Below, in pieces: positions 35,344 through 44,041 of a DNA stretch of 64,000 nt. Source of the DNA: Christensenellaceae bacterium OttesenSCG-928-K19 (GTDB lineage Bacteria; Bacillota; Clostridia; Christensenellales; Christensenellaceae). Position 1 is the first letter of the stretch. Every line of letters begins with the position of its first letter. The stretch is from positions 1 through 64,000 of the forward strand of contig JAJDHD010000010.1 of assembly GCA_030266015.1 (NCBI GenBank), given 5' to 3'. A program made the translations under genes and the position numbers. Below the pieces are notes generated by a model that searched no databases, was not told the origin of the DNA, and worked only from the letters and a program-made list of their open reading frames with translations.

Positions 35344-38187
35344 ATGTCTACATTGCGGAAAACGCTGGCAATCAACGGCGTTGAAAAAATGTTTATTTGT
35401 GACCCCGAGGTGGATACGCTTGCTGACGTATTACGCAGGATGGGCCTGACCGGCACCAAGGTGGGCTGCGCAAAAGGACAGTGCGGCATCTGCTCTGTTA
35501 TACTGGATGGCAAGGTGGTGCGCGCGTGCACGCGCAAAATCCGTGCGGTGAAGGACTATAGCAGCGTGACGACAATTGAAGGTCTGGGAACGGCTGAAAA
35601 TCTGCATCCGCTTCAGTTGGCTTGGATTGTGTATGGCGGCGTACAGTGCGGCTTCTGCACCCCCGGCTTCATTATGTCGGCCAAGGGCTTGCTGGATGAA
35701 AATCAAAGCCCCACACGCCAAGAGGTGCGCGCATGGTTCCAAAAGCACAGGAACGCCTGCCGTTGCACAGGCTACAAGCCCCTTGTGGACGCGGTAATGG
35801 CAGCCGCCAAAGTGCTGCGCGGGGAAATCACCATGGAGGAGCTTTCCTGGAAGATTCCGGAGGATGGCAGGATTTACAACACGCATATTCCCCGTCCGGC
35901 CGCGCTTTCCAAGGTTTTGGGCGTGTGCGATTATGGCGACGATATTGCCATGAAAATGCCGGATGACACCCTTTATCTCGCGGTGGTATTGCCCGGATGC
36001 TCGCACGCAAACATATTGGGAATTGACACATCTGAGGCAGAAGCAGCCCCAGGGGTGGAAAAAGTGATCACCAGCAAGGATGTGAAGGGCATTAACCGCA
36101 TCACCATGCCCGTGGCCGATGTGCGCTCACACGCAGATGGGTTTGAACATCCGTTTATTATGGATAAAAAAGTATTCCGTTATGGCGACGTGGTTGCCGC
36201 CGTGCTGGCGGATACGCCACGTCACGCACGCGAGGCCGCCAAGCTGGTAAAGCTGGATCTGGAGCCACTGCCCGAATATTTGAATGCGCTGGATGCGCTT
36301 GCCGAGGACGCGGTACGCGTGCATCCAGATATGCCCAACCTCTTTCTGCAAAATCCTGTGATTAAAGGTGACGATACACGCGATGTGCTGGATAATTCTC
36401 CTTATGTAGCGGAAGGCAGCTTTTATTCTACCCGCCAGCCGCACCTTGTGCTGGAGCCAGACACCGCACAGGCGTATATAGACGCGGACGGTGTACTCAC
36501 CATACAATGTAAATCCCTGGGCATCTATCTGGCCAAAGCGACAATTGCCGCAGGGTTGGGCATAGACGCGGAGAAGATACGTATTATAGAAAACCCAACG
36601 GGGGCAAGCTTTGGATACACGCTGTCCTCCAGCACGGCGGGGCTGCTGGGCGCGGCTACCATGGCTGTGGGCGGCAGGCCTGTTTCCATGACGCTGAGCT
36701 ATGAAGAACACCAGCACTTCACGGGCAAACGTGCGGCTTCTTATTCCAACGCACGCATAGGATGTGACGAAAACGGCAGGCTGACCGGCCTGGAATTTGA
36801 TATTGCTTATGACAAAGGCCCATACACAGAGGTTGCAGGGCAACTGATCCAAAAGGCATTACGCTTTTTTGGCGCTCCATACTACATCCCCAATATCCGC
36901 GGCCTTGCCAAGGATGTGTTTACCAACCATTCCTATTCCACCGCTTACCGCGGGTTCGGCTCGCCGCAGGTATATACGGCATCCGAGCAGTTAATGGATA
37001 TGCTGGCAGAGAAAATAGGCATGGATCCCTTTGAGTTCCGTTACAAAAATGTGTACCGCCCGGGCGAGACAAACAATACGGGCACGGTGCTCTCCGTATA
37101 CCCCATGCAAGAGATCTTTGACAAAATACGCCCCAAATATGAAATGCTGAAAGAACGTGCCAAAAAACTTTCCACAGACAAAAAGAAACGTGGCGTAGGC
37201 GTTGCGTGCGGGCATTACAACGTAACAGGCAACGCAGGCGAATATTCCGAGGTATCACTGGAGCTGAACCCGGATGGCAGCGTTACCACCTATAACTCCT
37301 GGGAAGACCAGGGACAGGGCGCAGACGTGGGCACGCTGGTGCATGTGCATGAATGCCTGCGGCCTTTGGGAATTACAGTAGATCAGATAAAGCTGGTGCA
37401 AAACGACACGCAGACCTGCCCACCCACCGGACCTGCCGCGAGCAGCCGCTCCCACTATATGGCGGGCAACGCCACACTGGATGCCGCTACCAAGCTAATG
37501 GACGCCATGCGCAAGCCAGATGGCAGCTGGCGCACATACGACGAGATGGTAGCGGAAAACATCCCCACCAAATACCTGGGAAGCTTTAGCACCGCAGACC
37601 TGACATCGCCCATGGATCCCAACACCGCCCAGGGCAACCCCACGCCGGAATATACCTATGGCGTATTTATCTGCGAGGTGGAAGTGGATGTGGACACAGG
37701 CAAAACCAAGGTGATCGCCATGCATGGTGTGGCAGATATCGGCGTTGTGGGCAACTATCTCGCCGTGGACGGACAGGCATATGGCGGCATGATGCACACC
37801 ATAGGCTTTGCGCTCACCGAAGATTACCAGGATTTGAAGAAGCATAAGGACCTGATGGGCTCCGGCTTCCCTTACATCGAGATGATTCCGGACGGCGATG
37901 ACTTTACAATCGAGTATGTGGAGACACCGCGCGCCAGCGGGCCGCATGGCTCTTCCGGCTGCTCCGAGCTGTTCCAGTCTGGCGGACACATCTCTGTCAT
38001 CAACGCGATTTACGACGCAGTGGGCGTGCGTATCTATGACCTGCCCGCTACGCCGGAAAAAGTGAAAGCCGCGCTGGAAGAAAAAGCAATCGGCAAGCAC
38101 GGTATACCCGAGAAATATTATCTGGGCGGCGATTTCTATGAAACAATTGACGACATGATCGCCAACCCGGTGGAGCCGAAAAAATAA
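35344..38187 (+). CDS. mop: Mop-type molybdenum aldehyde oxidoreductase
   Basis: This single-chain, FAD-free member of the xanthine oxidase family has 947 residues. The first 2Fe-2S cluster uses Cys42, 47, 50 and 62, the second Cys102, 105, 139 and 141, in the same spacing as the Desulfovibrio enzyme. The molybdenum domains follow, and the catalytic Glu875 is in GSSGCSELF near the C-terminus. It oxidises aldehydes or heterocycles with water as oxygen source, in the cytoplasm. An AGGAGG site precedes the ATG and a terminator follows the stop. The divergent cluster supplies maturation and redox partners. The substrate is not deducible. Confidence 0.96.
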   Translation: MSTLRKTLAINGVEKMFICDPEVDTLADVLRRMGLTGTKVGCAKGQCGICSVILDGKVVRACTRKIRAVKDYSSVTTIEGLGTAENLHPLQLAWIVYGGVQCGFCTPGFIMSAKGLLDENQSPTRQEVRAWFQKHRNACRCTGYKPLVDAVMAAAKVLRGEITMEELSWKIPEDGRIYNTHIPRPAALSKVLGVCDYGDDIAMKMPDDTLYLAVVLPGCSHANILGIDTSEAEAAPGVEKVITSKDVKGINRITMPVADVRSHADGFEHPFIMDKKVFRYGDVVAAVLADTPRHAREAAKLVKLDLEPLPEYLNALDALAEDAVRVHPDMPNLFLQNPVIKGDDTRDVLDNSPYVAEGSFYSTRQPHLVLEPDTAQAYIDADGVLTIQCKSLGIYLAKATIAAGLGIDAEKIRIIENPTGASFGYTLSSSTAGLLGAATMAVGGRPVSMTLSYEEHQHFTGKRAASYSNARIGCDENGRLTGLEFDIAYDKGPYTEVAGQLIQKALRFFGAPYYIPNIRGLAKDVFTNHSYSTAYRGFGSPQVYTASEQLMDMLAEKIGMDPFEFRYKNVYRPGETNNTGTVLSVYPMQEIFDKIRPKYEMLKERAKKLSTDKKKRGVGVACGHYNVTGNAGEYSEVSLELNPDGSVTTYNSWEDQGQGADVGTLVHVHECLRPLGITVDQIKLVQNDTQTCPPTGPAASSRSHYMAGNATLDAATKLMDAMRKPDGSWRTYDEMVAENIPTKYLGSFSTADLTSPMDPNTAQGNPTPEYTYGVFICEVEVDVDTGKTKVIAMHGVADIGVVGNYLAVDGQAYGGMMHTIGFALTEDYQDLKKHKDLMGSGFPYIEMIPDGDDFTIEYVETPRASGPHGSSGCSELFQSGGHISVINAIYDAVGVRIYDLPATPEKVKAALEEKAIGKHGIPEKYYLGGDFYETIDDMIANPVEPKK

Positions 38188-38257
38188 CTATGTATCCCGC
38201 CTGGAACCGGGCACTGCGCAAGCCCGTAAAGCAGGGGTAAAACATTAATAGTTGCAT

Positions 38258-38297
38258 AAAGGGCGGCCCCGATTAACGGAGGTCGCCCTTTATTTTT
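38258..38297 (+). terminator. Terminator after the Mop gene
   Basis: AAAGGGCG (38258-38265) pairs with the CGCCCTT stretch at 38284-38290, with further G/C pairs towards the loop, followed by a T-rich tail. Confidence 0.88.
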
Positions 38298-38563
38298 ATA
38301 CTGTGCTTGGAATGTAGGCCGCCATCATGCGCACTCATCCACATACTTTGCAATAACCTCATTTCCCCTTTTCCAGTTTCCTGCCAAGGGATAAGCGAGA
38401 GCAGCAACAGTCCGTCTTACCACTCATCTCGGGTAGGATTGATCCACGCTCGTCATTTCACATCAAAAAAAAGTCGTTTCGCGGCAATTGTTGGATTTCA
38501 CCACTACATCGTTGCGATAGTATATCTATGAGCTATGACAGCCCGGACAGGAGGAAACGCTCA
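38298..38563. other. Spacer upstream of the DUF6033-like gene
   Basis: I find no supported gene or clear promoter in this spacer; it separates the Mop terminator from the next ribosome binding site. Confidence 0.4.
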
Positions 38564-39070
38564 ATGGATATGAATATCAGCGGTAATTATGTAAACGACC
38601 TGCGCGCGGCTTATTCAAGCCCAAAAGCAAGGTCGGGCAGCAGCACTTCCCGTAGCGAATATTTTAAAGGCTGGGAAACAAAATATAAAAACCTGAAATT
38701 TGCTGTGGGCGAAAGCGCCTTTGGCAAAAAAGGGGTTGGCACGGTAACCATTACAAAAGACCAACTCCGCGAGATTGAAAATAATACAGAAGCACGCATG
38801 AAATTTGAAAGTATGTTGGCGGATTGTGATGAGGTCGCCGCCGAAATGAAGAACAGGGGCGGCTCCCGAATGATATCCCAGGGGTTCTTTTACAATAACG
38901 ACAAAGAGCTTCAGGGCTGGGTGGTTGCAAAAAACTACAGCAATGTAAATGATAAATATATCACCACATTGAATAAAGAAACATCCACCGGGTGGTTTAA
39001 CGCAATGACGGTTTATATGTCGCTGAAGGATCCATATGCATCCGACTGGTCGCAGAGGTTTGGTAGGTAG
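38564..39070 (+). CDS. Hypothetical protein, DUF6033-like
   Basis: The product has 168 residues. After a Ser-rich N-terminus it contains YFKGWETKYKNLKFAVGESA and later ITKDQLREIENNTEARMKFES, a pattern that I associate, with moderate trust, with DUF6033-type proteins of Clostridia. The ATG at 38564 has a GAGGAAA site at the correct distance, unlike the upstream ATG at 38528. No signal peptide or membrane segment is seen. It is a single gene with its own terminator. Confidence 0.75.
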   Translation: MDMNISGNYVNDLRAAYSSPKARSGSSTSRSEYFKGWETKYKNLKFAVGESAFGKKGVGTVTITKDQLREIENNTEARMKFESMLADCDEVAAEMKNRGGSRMISQGFFYNNDKELQGWVVAKNYSNVNDKYITTLNKETSTGWFNAMTVYMSLKDPYASDWSQRFGR

Positions 39071-39109
39071 GTTTCAAAAGCGTACTGTAAGTTTTTCAAA
39101 ATACAGTAT

Positions 39110-39145
39110 AAAAGCCACAATCCTATTGGATTATGGCTTTTTTGT
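39110..39145 (+). terminator. Terminator after the DUF6033-like gene
   Basis: The stem AAAGCCACAATCC with GGATTATGGCTTT (loop TATT, one A/C mismatch) is followed by a run of T residues. It may serve the convergent lipoprotein gene too. Confidence 0.88.
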
Positions 39146-39170
39146 TCTACGCTAACATTCTTAGCCCAGC

Positions 39171-39740
39171 TTAGTCGTCATATCCCAGACGAAATTCCAT
39201 CGCATCTTCCGCGTTGTCAAGCTGGTCTTCCAAGTATTCCAGTTCACTATCTATCGCATTATAATCGGCACGGTTCAATACACCCTGCCTAAAATCATGC
39301 TCCGCCGCGTCCTCCTGCGCCTCTATTTCACGCTCCAGTGCTTTTGCCTCCGCCTTTACCTCAAACAATGTTTGGGTGGTAGCCGATTCCATTTTGCTTA
39401 CCATGGCGGCTACCCTGTCGCTCAAATCGGCAACTCCATAATCCCCACCGGATGCTTGCGTTGCTGCGGCACCTTCTTCGGCTGCCGTTGGCTCATCGGG
39501 AGTAGCCGATGCGGCTTGTCCTCCTTGAACGGAATCCGCTTCTGCTTTCTGCCCCCCCTCCTGGGAGTTTTTCAATTCATCCACCTCCGCTTTCAGGGAT
39601 GAAATGTCGCCGGAGATCTGGTCGAGCTGCTGTTGAATTGTGGAAAGATCTGACCCCACGTTTCTTACTATGGGCGCGCACCCCATCAGCAATACGCAAA
39701 GGAACGCCACCGCCGCTATAACTACTATCGTTTTTTTCAT
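39171..39740 (-). CDS. Putative lipoprotein with coiled-coil segments
   Basis: The 189-residue product has a signal peptide with lipobox LLMGC at about residues 17-21, then a heptad-rich coiled coil (DLSTIQQQLDQISGDISSLK), a Gly/Ala/Glu-rich linker and two further helices with many Glu and Asp. It is divergent from the response regulator gene and shares its control region. It could be an envelope sensor or a target of the two-component system; no known family is recognised. Confidence 0.78.
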   Translation of the reverse strand: MKKTIVVIAAVAFLCVLLMGCAPIVRNVGSDLSTIQQQLDQISGDISSLKAEVDELKNSQEGGQKAEADSVQGGQAASATPDEPTAAEEGAAATQASGGDYGVADLSDRVAAMVSKMESATTQTLFEVKAEAKALEREIEAQEDAAEHDFRQGVLNRADYNAIDSELEYLEDQLDNAEDAMEFRLGYDD

Positions 39741-39822
39741 GTTTTGTGCCCTCCATGTTCCATATAATTAGTGCCGCAGCAGAGTCTGCTGCCTTGTATG
39801 CTTCAAACCATAACAGCCAAAA

Positions 39823-39874
39823 ATGAAATGTAAATGAAAGTCAAAACTTTTTTGAATTTTCATTTGTGTTTCAT
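39823..39874 (+). promoter_or_regulatory. Four-half-site operator upstream of the response regulator
   Basis: ATGAAA occurs at 39823 and 39834 and its complement TTTCAT at 39858 and 39869. Each pair has an 11-bp period, the spacing known for OmpR-type regulators. Together they form a large imperfect dyad. The right-hand pair overlaps the -35 region, so self-control of the operon is likely. Confidence 0.6.
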
Positions 39875-39885
39875 GTTACTATAAT
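39857..39885 (+). promoter_or_regulatory. Promoter of the two-component system
   Basis: TATAAT (39880-39885) stands 17 nt from TTTTCA (39857-39862). The leader before the ATG at 39924 is about 33 nt and contains AGGAGG. Confidence 0.7.
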
Positions 39886-39923
39886 ATAAATAAAGTATCC
39901 ATTCAACAAGCAGGAGGACACCC

Positions 39924-40595
39924 ATGCGCATACTGGTTGTGGAAGACGAACCGGATTTAAATAAGCTGATTGTAAAGATCTTATCAAGTGAAAACTATGC
40001 GGTTGATTGCTGCCTGGACGGGCAGGAAGCACTTGATTATATTAAAGCGACGGAATATGACGGGATAATTTTGGATATTATGCTGCCATCTGTAAGCGGA
40101 TTGGACATCCTGAAAAAAATGCGCAAAGACGGCAATGACACGCCTGTTTTGCTTCTTACCGCAAAGGACAGCATTGACAACCGTGTAAGCGGGCTGGACA
40201 TGGGCGCGGATGATTACCTGGTAAAACCGTTTGCATATGAGGAATTGCTCGCGCGGCTGCGTGTTTTGCTGCGCGGAAAGAAAGGAAAGGCCAACCTGCT
40301 GGAGATGGGTGGCCTTTCGCTCGACCCCGCGAGCCACCGCGTATTTCTTGACGGGGATGAACTGTTTTTATCGGGACGCGAATTCGCCATATTGGAATAT
40401 ATGCTGCGCAACCAGGGGATCGTGCTATCTCGCACGCGCATAGAAGAACATATCTGGAGCTATGAATATGAGGGAAGCTCCAATGTAGTGGATGTTTATA
40501 TTCGCAAGCTGCGCAGCAAGCTCTGCCGGGAAGGAAAGCCTTCCTTAATCCACACTGTCAGGAACGTAGGCTATGTGATGAGGGAAAGCGAATGA
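39924..40595 (+). CDS. OmpR/PhoB family response regulator
   Basis: This is a 223-residue DNA-binding regulator with a receiver domain (VVEDEPDLNKLI; phospho-acceptor Asp in IILDIMLP; Lys in DDYLVKPF) and a winged-helix output domain (VLSRTRIEEHIWSYEYEGSSNVVDVYIRKLR). It is the first gene of a two-gene operon, overlapping the kinase gene by 4 nt (ATGA). The repeated ATGAAA half-sites in the promoter are its likely targets. Confidence 0.97.
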   Translation: MRILVVEDEPDLNKLIVKILSSENYAVDCCLDGQEALDYIKATEYDGIILDIMLPSVSGLDILKKMRKDGNDTPVLLLTAKDSIDNRVSGLDMGADDYLVKPFAYEELLARLRVLLRGKKGKANLLEMGGLSLDPASHRVFLDGDELFLSGREFAILEYMLRNQGIVLSRTRIEEHIWSYEYEGSSNVVDVYIRKLRSKLCREGKPSLIHTVRNVGYVMRESE

Positions 40596-41959
40596 AAGGG
40601 CTATCTGTCCGCCAACGGGTTGTTTTCTGGTATACGGCCATGTTGGTATTAATCGCCATGGCGGTTTTTTTAATCCTGCGATTCAGCAGCGCACAGCAGG
40701 CTTCCGCTTATGTTGGCGAGGCATTGCGTGCTACTTTGGACGCCGCTACAGATGAGATAGACCTTGATGATGGTGAAATTGAGTTGGATGATGACCTTGA
40801 CGATATCGATTACGCAAACGTGATCATTTACGACGGCGGCGGCAGCGTTATGCTCTACGGGCGCATCCCCGAATTTGACCTGCCATTGCAGGATGGGGAC
40901 ATCCGGCAGGTGGAGGGCGATTCTGGCCGTGTCTGGCACGTGCTGGATACCTATTGCAACCTGCGGGATGGCGGCGGCAATGCCTCTGTTTGGATCAGGG
41001 CATACACGGCGTTGGATTCTGTATCCAGTGTGGAGAACTATTCGACCAGCGTTTTTTTGTGGATGATTGTTCCCCTGGCTGTGTTGGCGGGCCTGGGCGG
41101 GTATGTAATCACACGGCGAGCATTTAAACCTATGGTACAGATTACGGATACCGCGCGCAGCATTGCAAATGGCGACGACCTGACACAACGAATTGGGCTG
41201 GAGAACCAGAGCGACGAATTTGGGCAGCTTGCCCATACGTTTGACCAAATGTTTTCCCGTCTGCAAACAGCGTTTGACCAGCAACAGCGGTTTGTATCCG
41301 ACGCGTCACACGAGCTGCGCACGCCGCTGAGCGTAATCCGCACACAAAGCGAGTATGCGCTCGCCCAGGGAAATGAGGAAGACAAAACGCAGGCGCTGCA
41401 AAGCATACGGCAGCAGGCGGAACGGATGTCCGGCCTTGTAAACCAGTTGCTTTTGCTTTCGCGTATGGACAGCGGCACGCAGGCTGTACAAAAAGAGTCG
41501 GTCGATCTTTCCGCTTTGCTGGAATCTATTGCAGAAGAGCTTACACCCCAAGCCAGAAAACGGGGGATTGCAATCAAAACTGAACTACAACCCGGCCTGC
41601 ATATTTATGCGGACGAACTGCTACTGATGCGCATGATCATTAATTTGGTGGATAACGCAATACGCTTTGGCAAAAAGGGTGGCTATATCCGGTTGACGCT
41701 GGAAAAAGAGGACGGCGGCATTATAGGCACAGTGGAAGACGATGGCGCCGGGATCGGTGAGCAGGACTTGCCTCATATCTGGGAGCGTTTTTTTCAGGCA
41801 AACGCTGCACGCACCGCGGGGGAAAAGGAAAACAACAGTGGCCTTGGGCTGTCTATTGTCCATTGGATTGTGAAGATGCACGATGGGCACATTTCTGTAA
41901 AAAGCAGCATTGGGACGGGCAGCATATTCACATATCACCTTCCATTTAGAAGCACATAA
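40592..41959 (+). CDS. Sensor histidine kinase (HAMP-HisKA-HATPase)
   Basis: This membrane kinase has 455 residues with two transmembrane helices (about residues 12-30 and 150-170) flanking an acidic extracellular sensor domain. A HAMP domain follows, then HisKA with the phospho-acceptor His in SHELRTPL, and an HATPase domain with N box (NLVDNAIRF), G1 (DDGAGIG) and G2 (NSGLGLSIV). The extracellular part is unusually rich in Asp/Glu (DLDDGEIELDDDLDDIDY), which may sense cations or cationic peptides; that is inference. Confidence 0.96.
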   Translation: MKGLSVRQRVVFWYTAMLVLIAMAVFLILRFSSAQQASAYVGEALRATLDAATDEIDLDDGEIELDDDLDDIDYANVIIYDGGGSVMLYGRIPEFDLPLQDGDIRQVEGDSGRVWHVLDTYCNLRDGGGNASVWIRAYTALDSVSSVENYSTSVFLWMIVPLAVLAGLGGYVITRRAFKPMVQITDTARSIANGDDLTQRIGLENQSDEFGQLAHTFDQMFSRLQTAFDQQQRFVSDASHELRTPLSVIRTQSEYALAQGNEEDKTQALQSIRQQAERMSGLVNQLLLLSRMDSGTQAVQKESVDLSALLESIAEELTPQARKRGIAIKTELQPGLHIYADELLLMRMIINLVDNAIRFGKKGGYIRLTLEKEDGGIIGTVEDDGAGIGEQDLPHIWERFFQANAARTAGEKENNSGLGLSIVHWIVKMHDGHISVKSSIGTGSIFTYHLPFRST

Positions 41960-42124
41960 GGACATATTTCCACGATTGCTATTGCCTGCCAGCCCTGCTG
42001 CATCCGGCAAACCCTGTTCAACAAAAATATTTTCCGGAGAATAACAAAAGCAGGGTTATTCCCCTCAACAACATGCTAAAAGCTTTGTTGCAGAAGAACA
42101 ACCCCTCTTTTTATTTTTATAAGG

Positions 42125-43291
42125 TTATTCCGTTCGCAGTGCTTCAATCGGCGGCATTTTGGCGGCTTTGTTCGCCGGGTTGATGCCGAAGATAAGCCCG
42201 ACCACCATCGAAAAGACAACGGCAAGCACAGCAACATCCGGCGACATTGTGTAGCTTGCGTCCATAACGTAAGACACCAGCCCCAGCAAGCCCCACGAGA
42301 CAAGCAGCCCCAGCAAACCGCCCACCGTGCTAAGGACAAGGGATTCGATCAAAAATTGTGTTAAAATCCGCTTGCGGCTGGCTCCAATAGCCTTGCGAAT
42401 GCCAATCTCCCGCGTGCGTTCCGCAACAGAAACCAGCATAATATTCATAATGCCAATTCCGCCTACGAGAAGCGAAATAGCAGCAATTCCACCCAGCATA
42501 AGCGTAAGCGTACCCTGGATGGAATCCAGCGAGCTTAAAAGCGCACTCTGATTTAGAACGGAAAAAGAACTTTCGTCCTTGAACCGTGCGGTCATGGCAT
42601 GCTTCAGGTCATCCTCCGCCTCTGCAACCAGCGTACTGTCCGCAGCTTTTACCGTGAAGCTGCTAATGCCCTGCAGCCTGAACATACGCTCTGCCAATGT
42701 AAATGGGACGATCGCCGCACTGTTTGTGGAGCCAAGCAGTGATTCACCCGCCGTTTCAAGCACGCCAATGATTGTAAACCCACGGCCGCCCACATAAAAT
42801 GTTTTTCCTACCACATCCACAGTGCTGAACAAATCGTTCGCCAGGCTGGGCCCAATGACAGCAACTGAAGAATTGTTTTCAAGATCGGGGGATTTTAAAA
42901 AACGGCCTGCCTGCAGCTTCAGGTCTTCCACCTCCATATAGGAGGAAGTGGTGCCCAGAATCATCGCATCCGCCTCTTTGGTGCTTGTTTTTGCGGTTGC
43001 GCTCTGTCGCGCAGTGGGGGCTACATACGCAATACTGTCATATTCATCAGGATAGCCAGATACCTCCTTCAACGTCAATGGCAGCCCACGCTGGTTTAGC
43101 ACCGTAACAGTCAGCTTGTCGGCCCCCAGCGAATCCAGCTCGCCCATAATGGAATCCGTCGCGCTTGTTACAATGGAAACAAGCACCACAACAGCCATGA
43201 TGCCGATGATGATGCCAAGCATAGTCAAAAACGACCTCATTTTGTTGGAGGTGATAGAGGAAAATGCCATCCGGAATGATTGCATCAGCAT
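42125..43291 (-). CDS. MacB/FtsX-type ABC transporter permease
   Basis: This 388-residue membrane protein has one N-terminal helix, a large extracellular MacB-type domain, and three C-terminal helices around GGIGIMNIMLVSVAERTREIGIRKAIGA, the family signature. It forms an exporter or mechanotransmission pump with the ATPase upstream, whose end it overlaps by 7 nt, and with the adaptor. The operon is convergent with the two-component system. Confidence 0.95.
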   Translation of the reverse strand: MLMQSFRMAFSSITSNKMRSFLTMLGIIIGIMAVVVLVSIVTSATDSIMGELDSLGADKLTVTVLNQRGLPLTLKEVSGYPDEYDSIAYVAPTARQSATAKTSTKEADAMILGTTSSYMEVEDLKLQAGRFLKSPDLENNSSVAVIGPSLANDLFSTVDVVGKTFYVGGRGFTIIGVLETAGESLLGSTNSAAIVPFTLAERMFRLQGISSFTVKAADSTLVAEAEDDLKHAMTARFKDESSFSVLNQSALLSSLDSIQGTLTLMLGGIAAISLLVGGIGIMNIMLVSVAERTREIGIRKAIGASRKRILTQFLIESLVLSTVGGLLGLLVSWGLLGLVSYVMDASYTMSPDVAVLAVVFSMVVGLIFGINPANKAAKMPPIEALRTE

Positions 43292-43962
43292 GTGCTGTCC
43301 TCCTCCGTTACCCTGCCATCCAGTATACGAATGCGGCGCGGCGCGGCATTGGCAACATTATCGTCGTGCGTAATCAACACAACTGTGTTGCCCGCCTCGT
43401 GCAGGTCTTCAAACAACCGCATAATCTCCTGGCCTGTGCTATAGTCAAGGTTTCCCGTAGGCTCATCTGCCAATATGAGGGATGGGTTTGTGACAAGCGC
43501 GCGCGCAATTGCCACACGTTGTTGCTGCCCGCCCGAAAGCTCAGTGGGCTTGTGCTTCATGCGGTCGGCAAGCCCCATAAGGGCAAGTGCATCCGCTGCA
43601 CGCGAATGTATTTCCCGGCTGCGCAGCCCGCGGTAGATAAGCGGTAACTCCACATTCTCCAGCGCGGACATTTTGCTAAGCAGGTTAAAGCTTTGGAATA
43701 CAAACCCGATTTTCTGGTTGCGGATACGCGCAAGGTCGTCCTCGGAATAGTCTTCTATTGGCATGTCATCCAGGATATATTCACCGCTGTCTGCCGTATC
43801 CAGGCACCCCATAATATTCATCAGGGTGGATTTGCCGCTGCCGGACGGCCCAATAACGGCAACAAACTCTCCATCTGCAATCCGCAACGAAGCATGGTCG
43901 AGCGCGTGCACCTCTTCTCCACCCAGGGAATAAACCTTGGATATTTCTTTCATTTCAATCAT
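43285..43962 (-). CDS. ABC transporter ATP-binding protein, MacB/LolD type
   Basis: The 225-residue ATPase has Walker [10 protein letters not shown], a Q-loop, signature [15 protein letters not shown], Walker [13 protein letters not shown] and a His switch in VVLITHD. It powers the permease that follows directly. The assignment to the MacB group rests on sequence and on the adjacent FtsX-type permease and HlyD-type adaptor. Confidence 0.96.
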   Translation of the reverse strand: MIEMKEISKVYSLGGEEVHALDHASLRIADGEFVAVIGPSGSGKSTLMNIMGCLDTADSGEYILDDMPIEDYSEDDLARIRNQKIGFVFQSFNLLSKMSALENVELPLIYRGLRSREIHSRAADALALMGLADRMKHKPTELSGGQQQRVAIARALVTNPSLILADEPTGNLDYSTGQEIMRLFEDLHEAGNTVVLITHDDNVANAAPRRIRILDGRVTEEDSTC

Positions 43963-44041
43963 AGTATCAGTCCTTTATCACACATCAGGGTTCATCTTCC
44001 GCCATCTCTTCTGCGAGAGCGTTACTCGCCACTTTGCGGTC

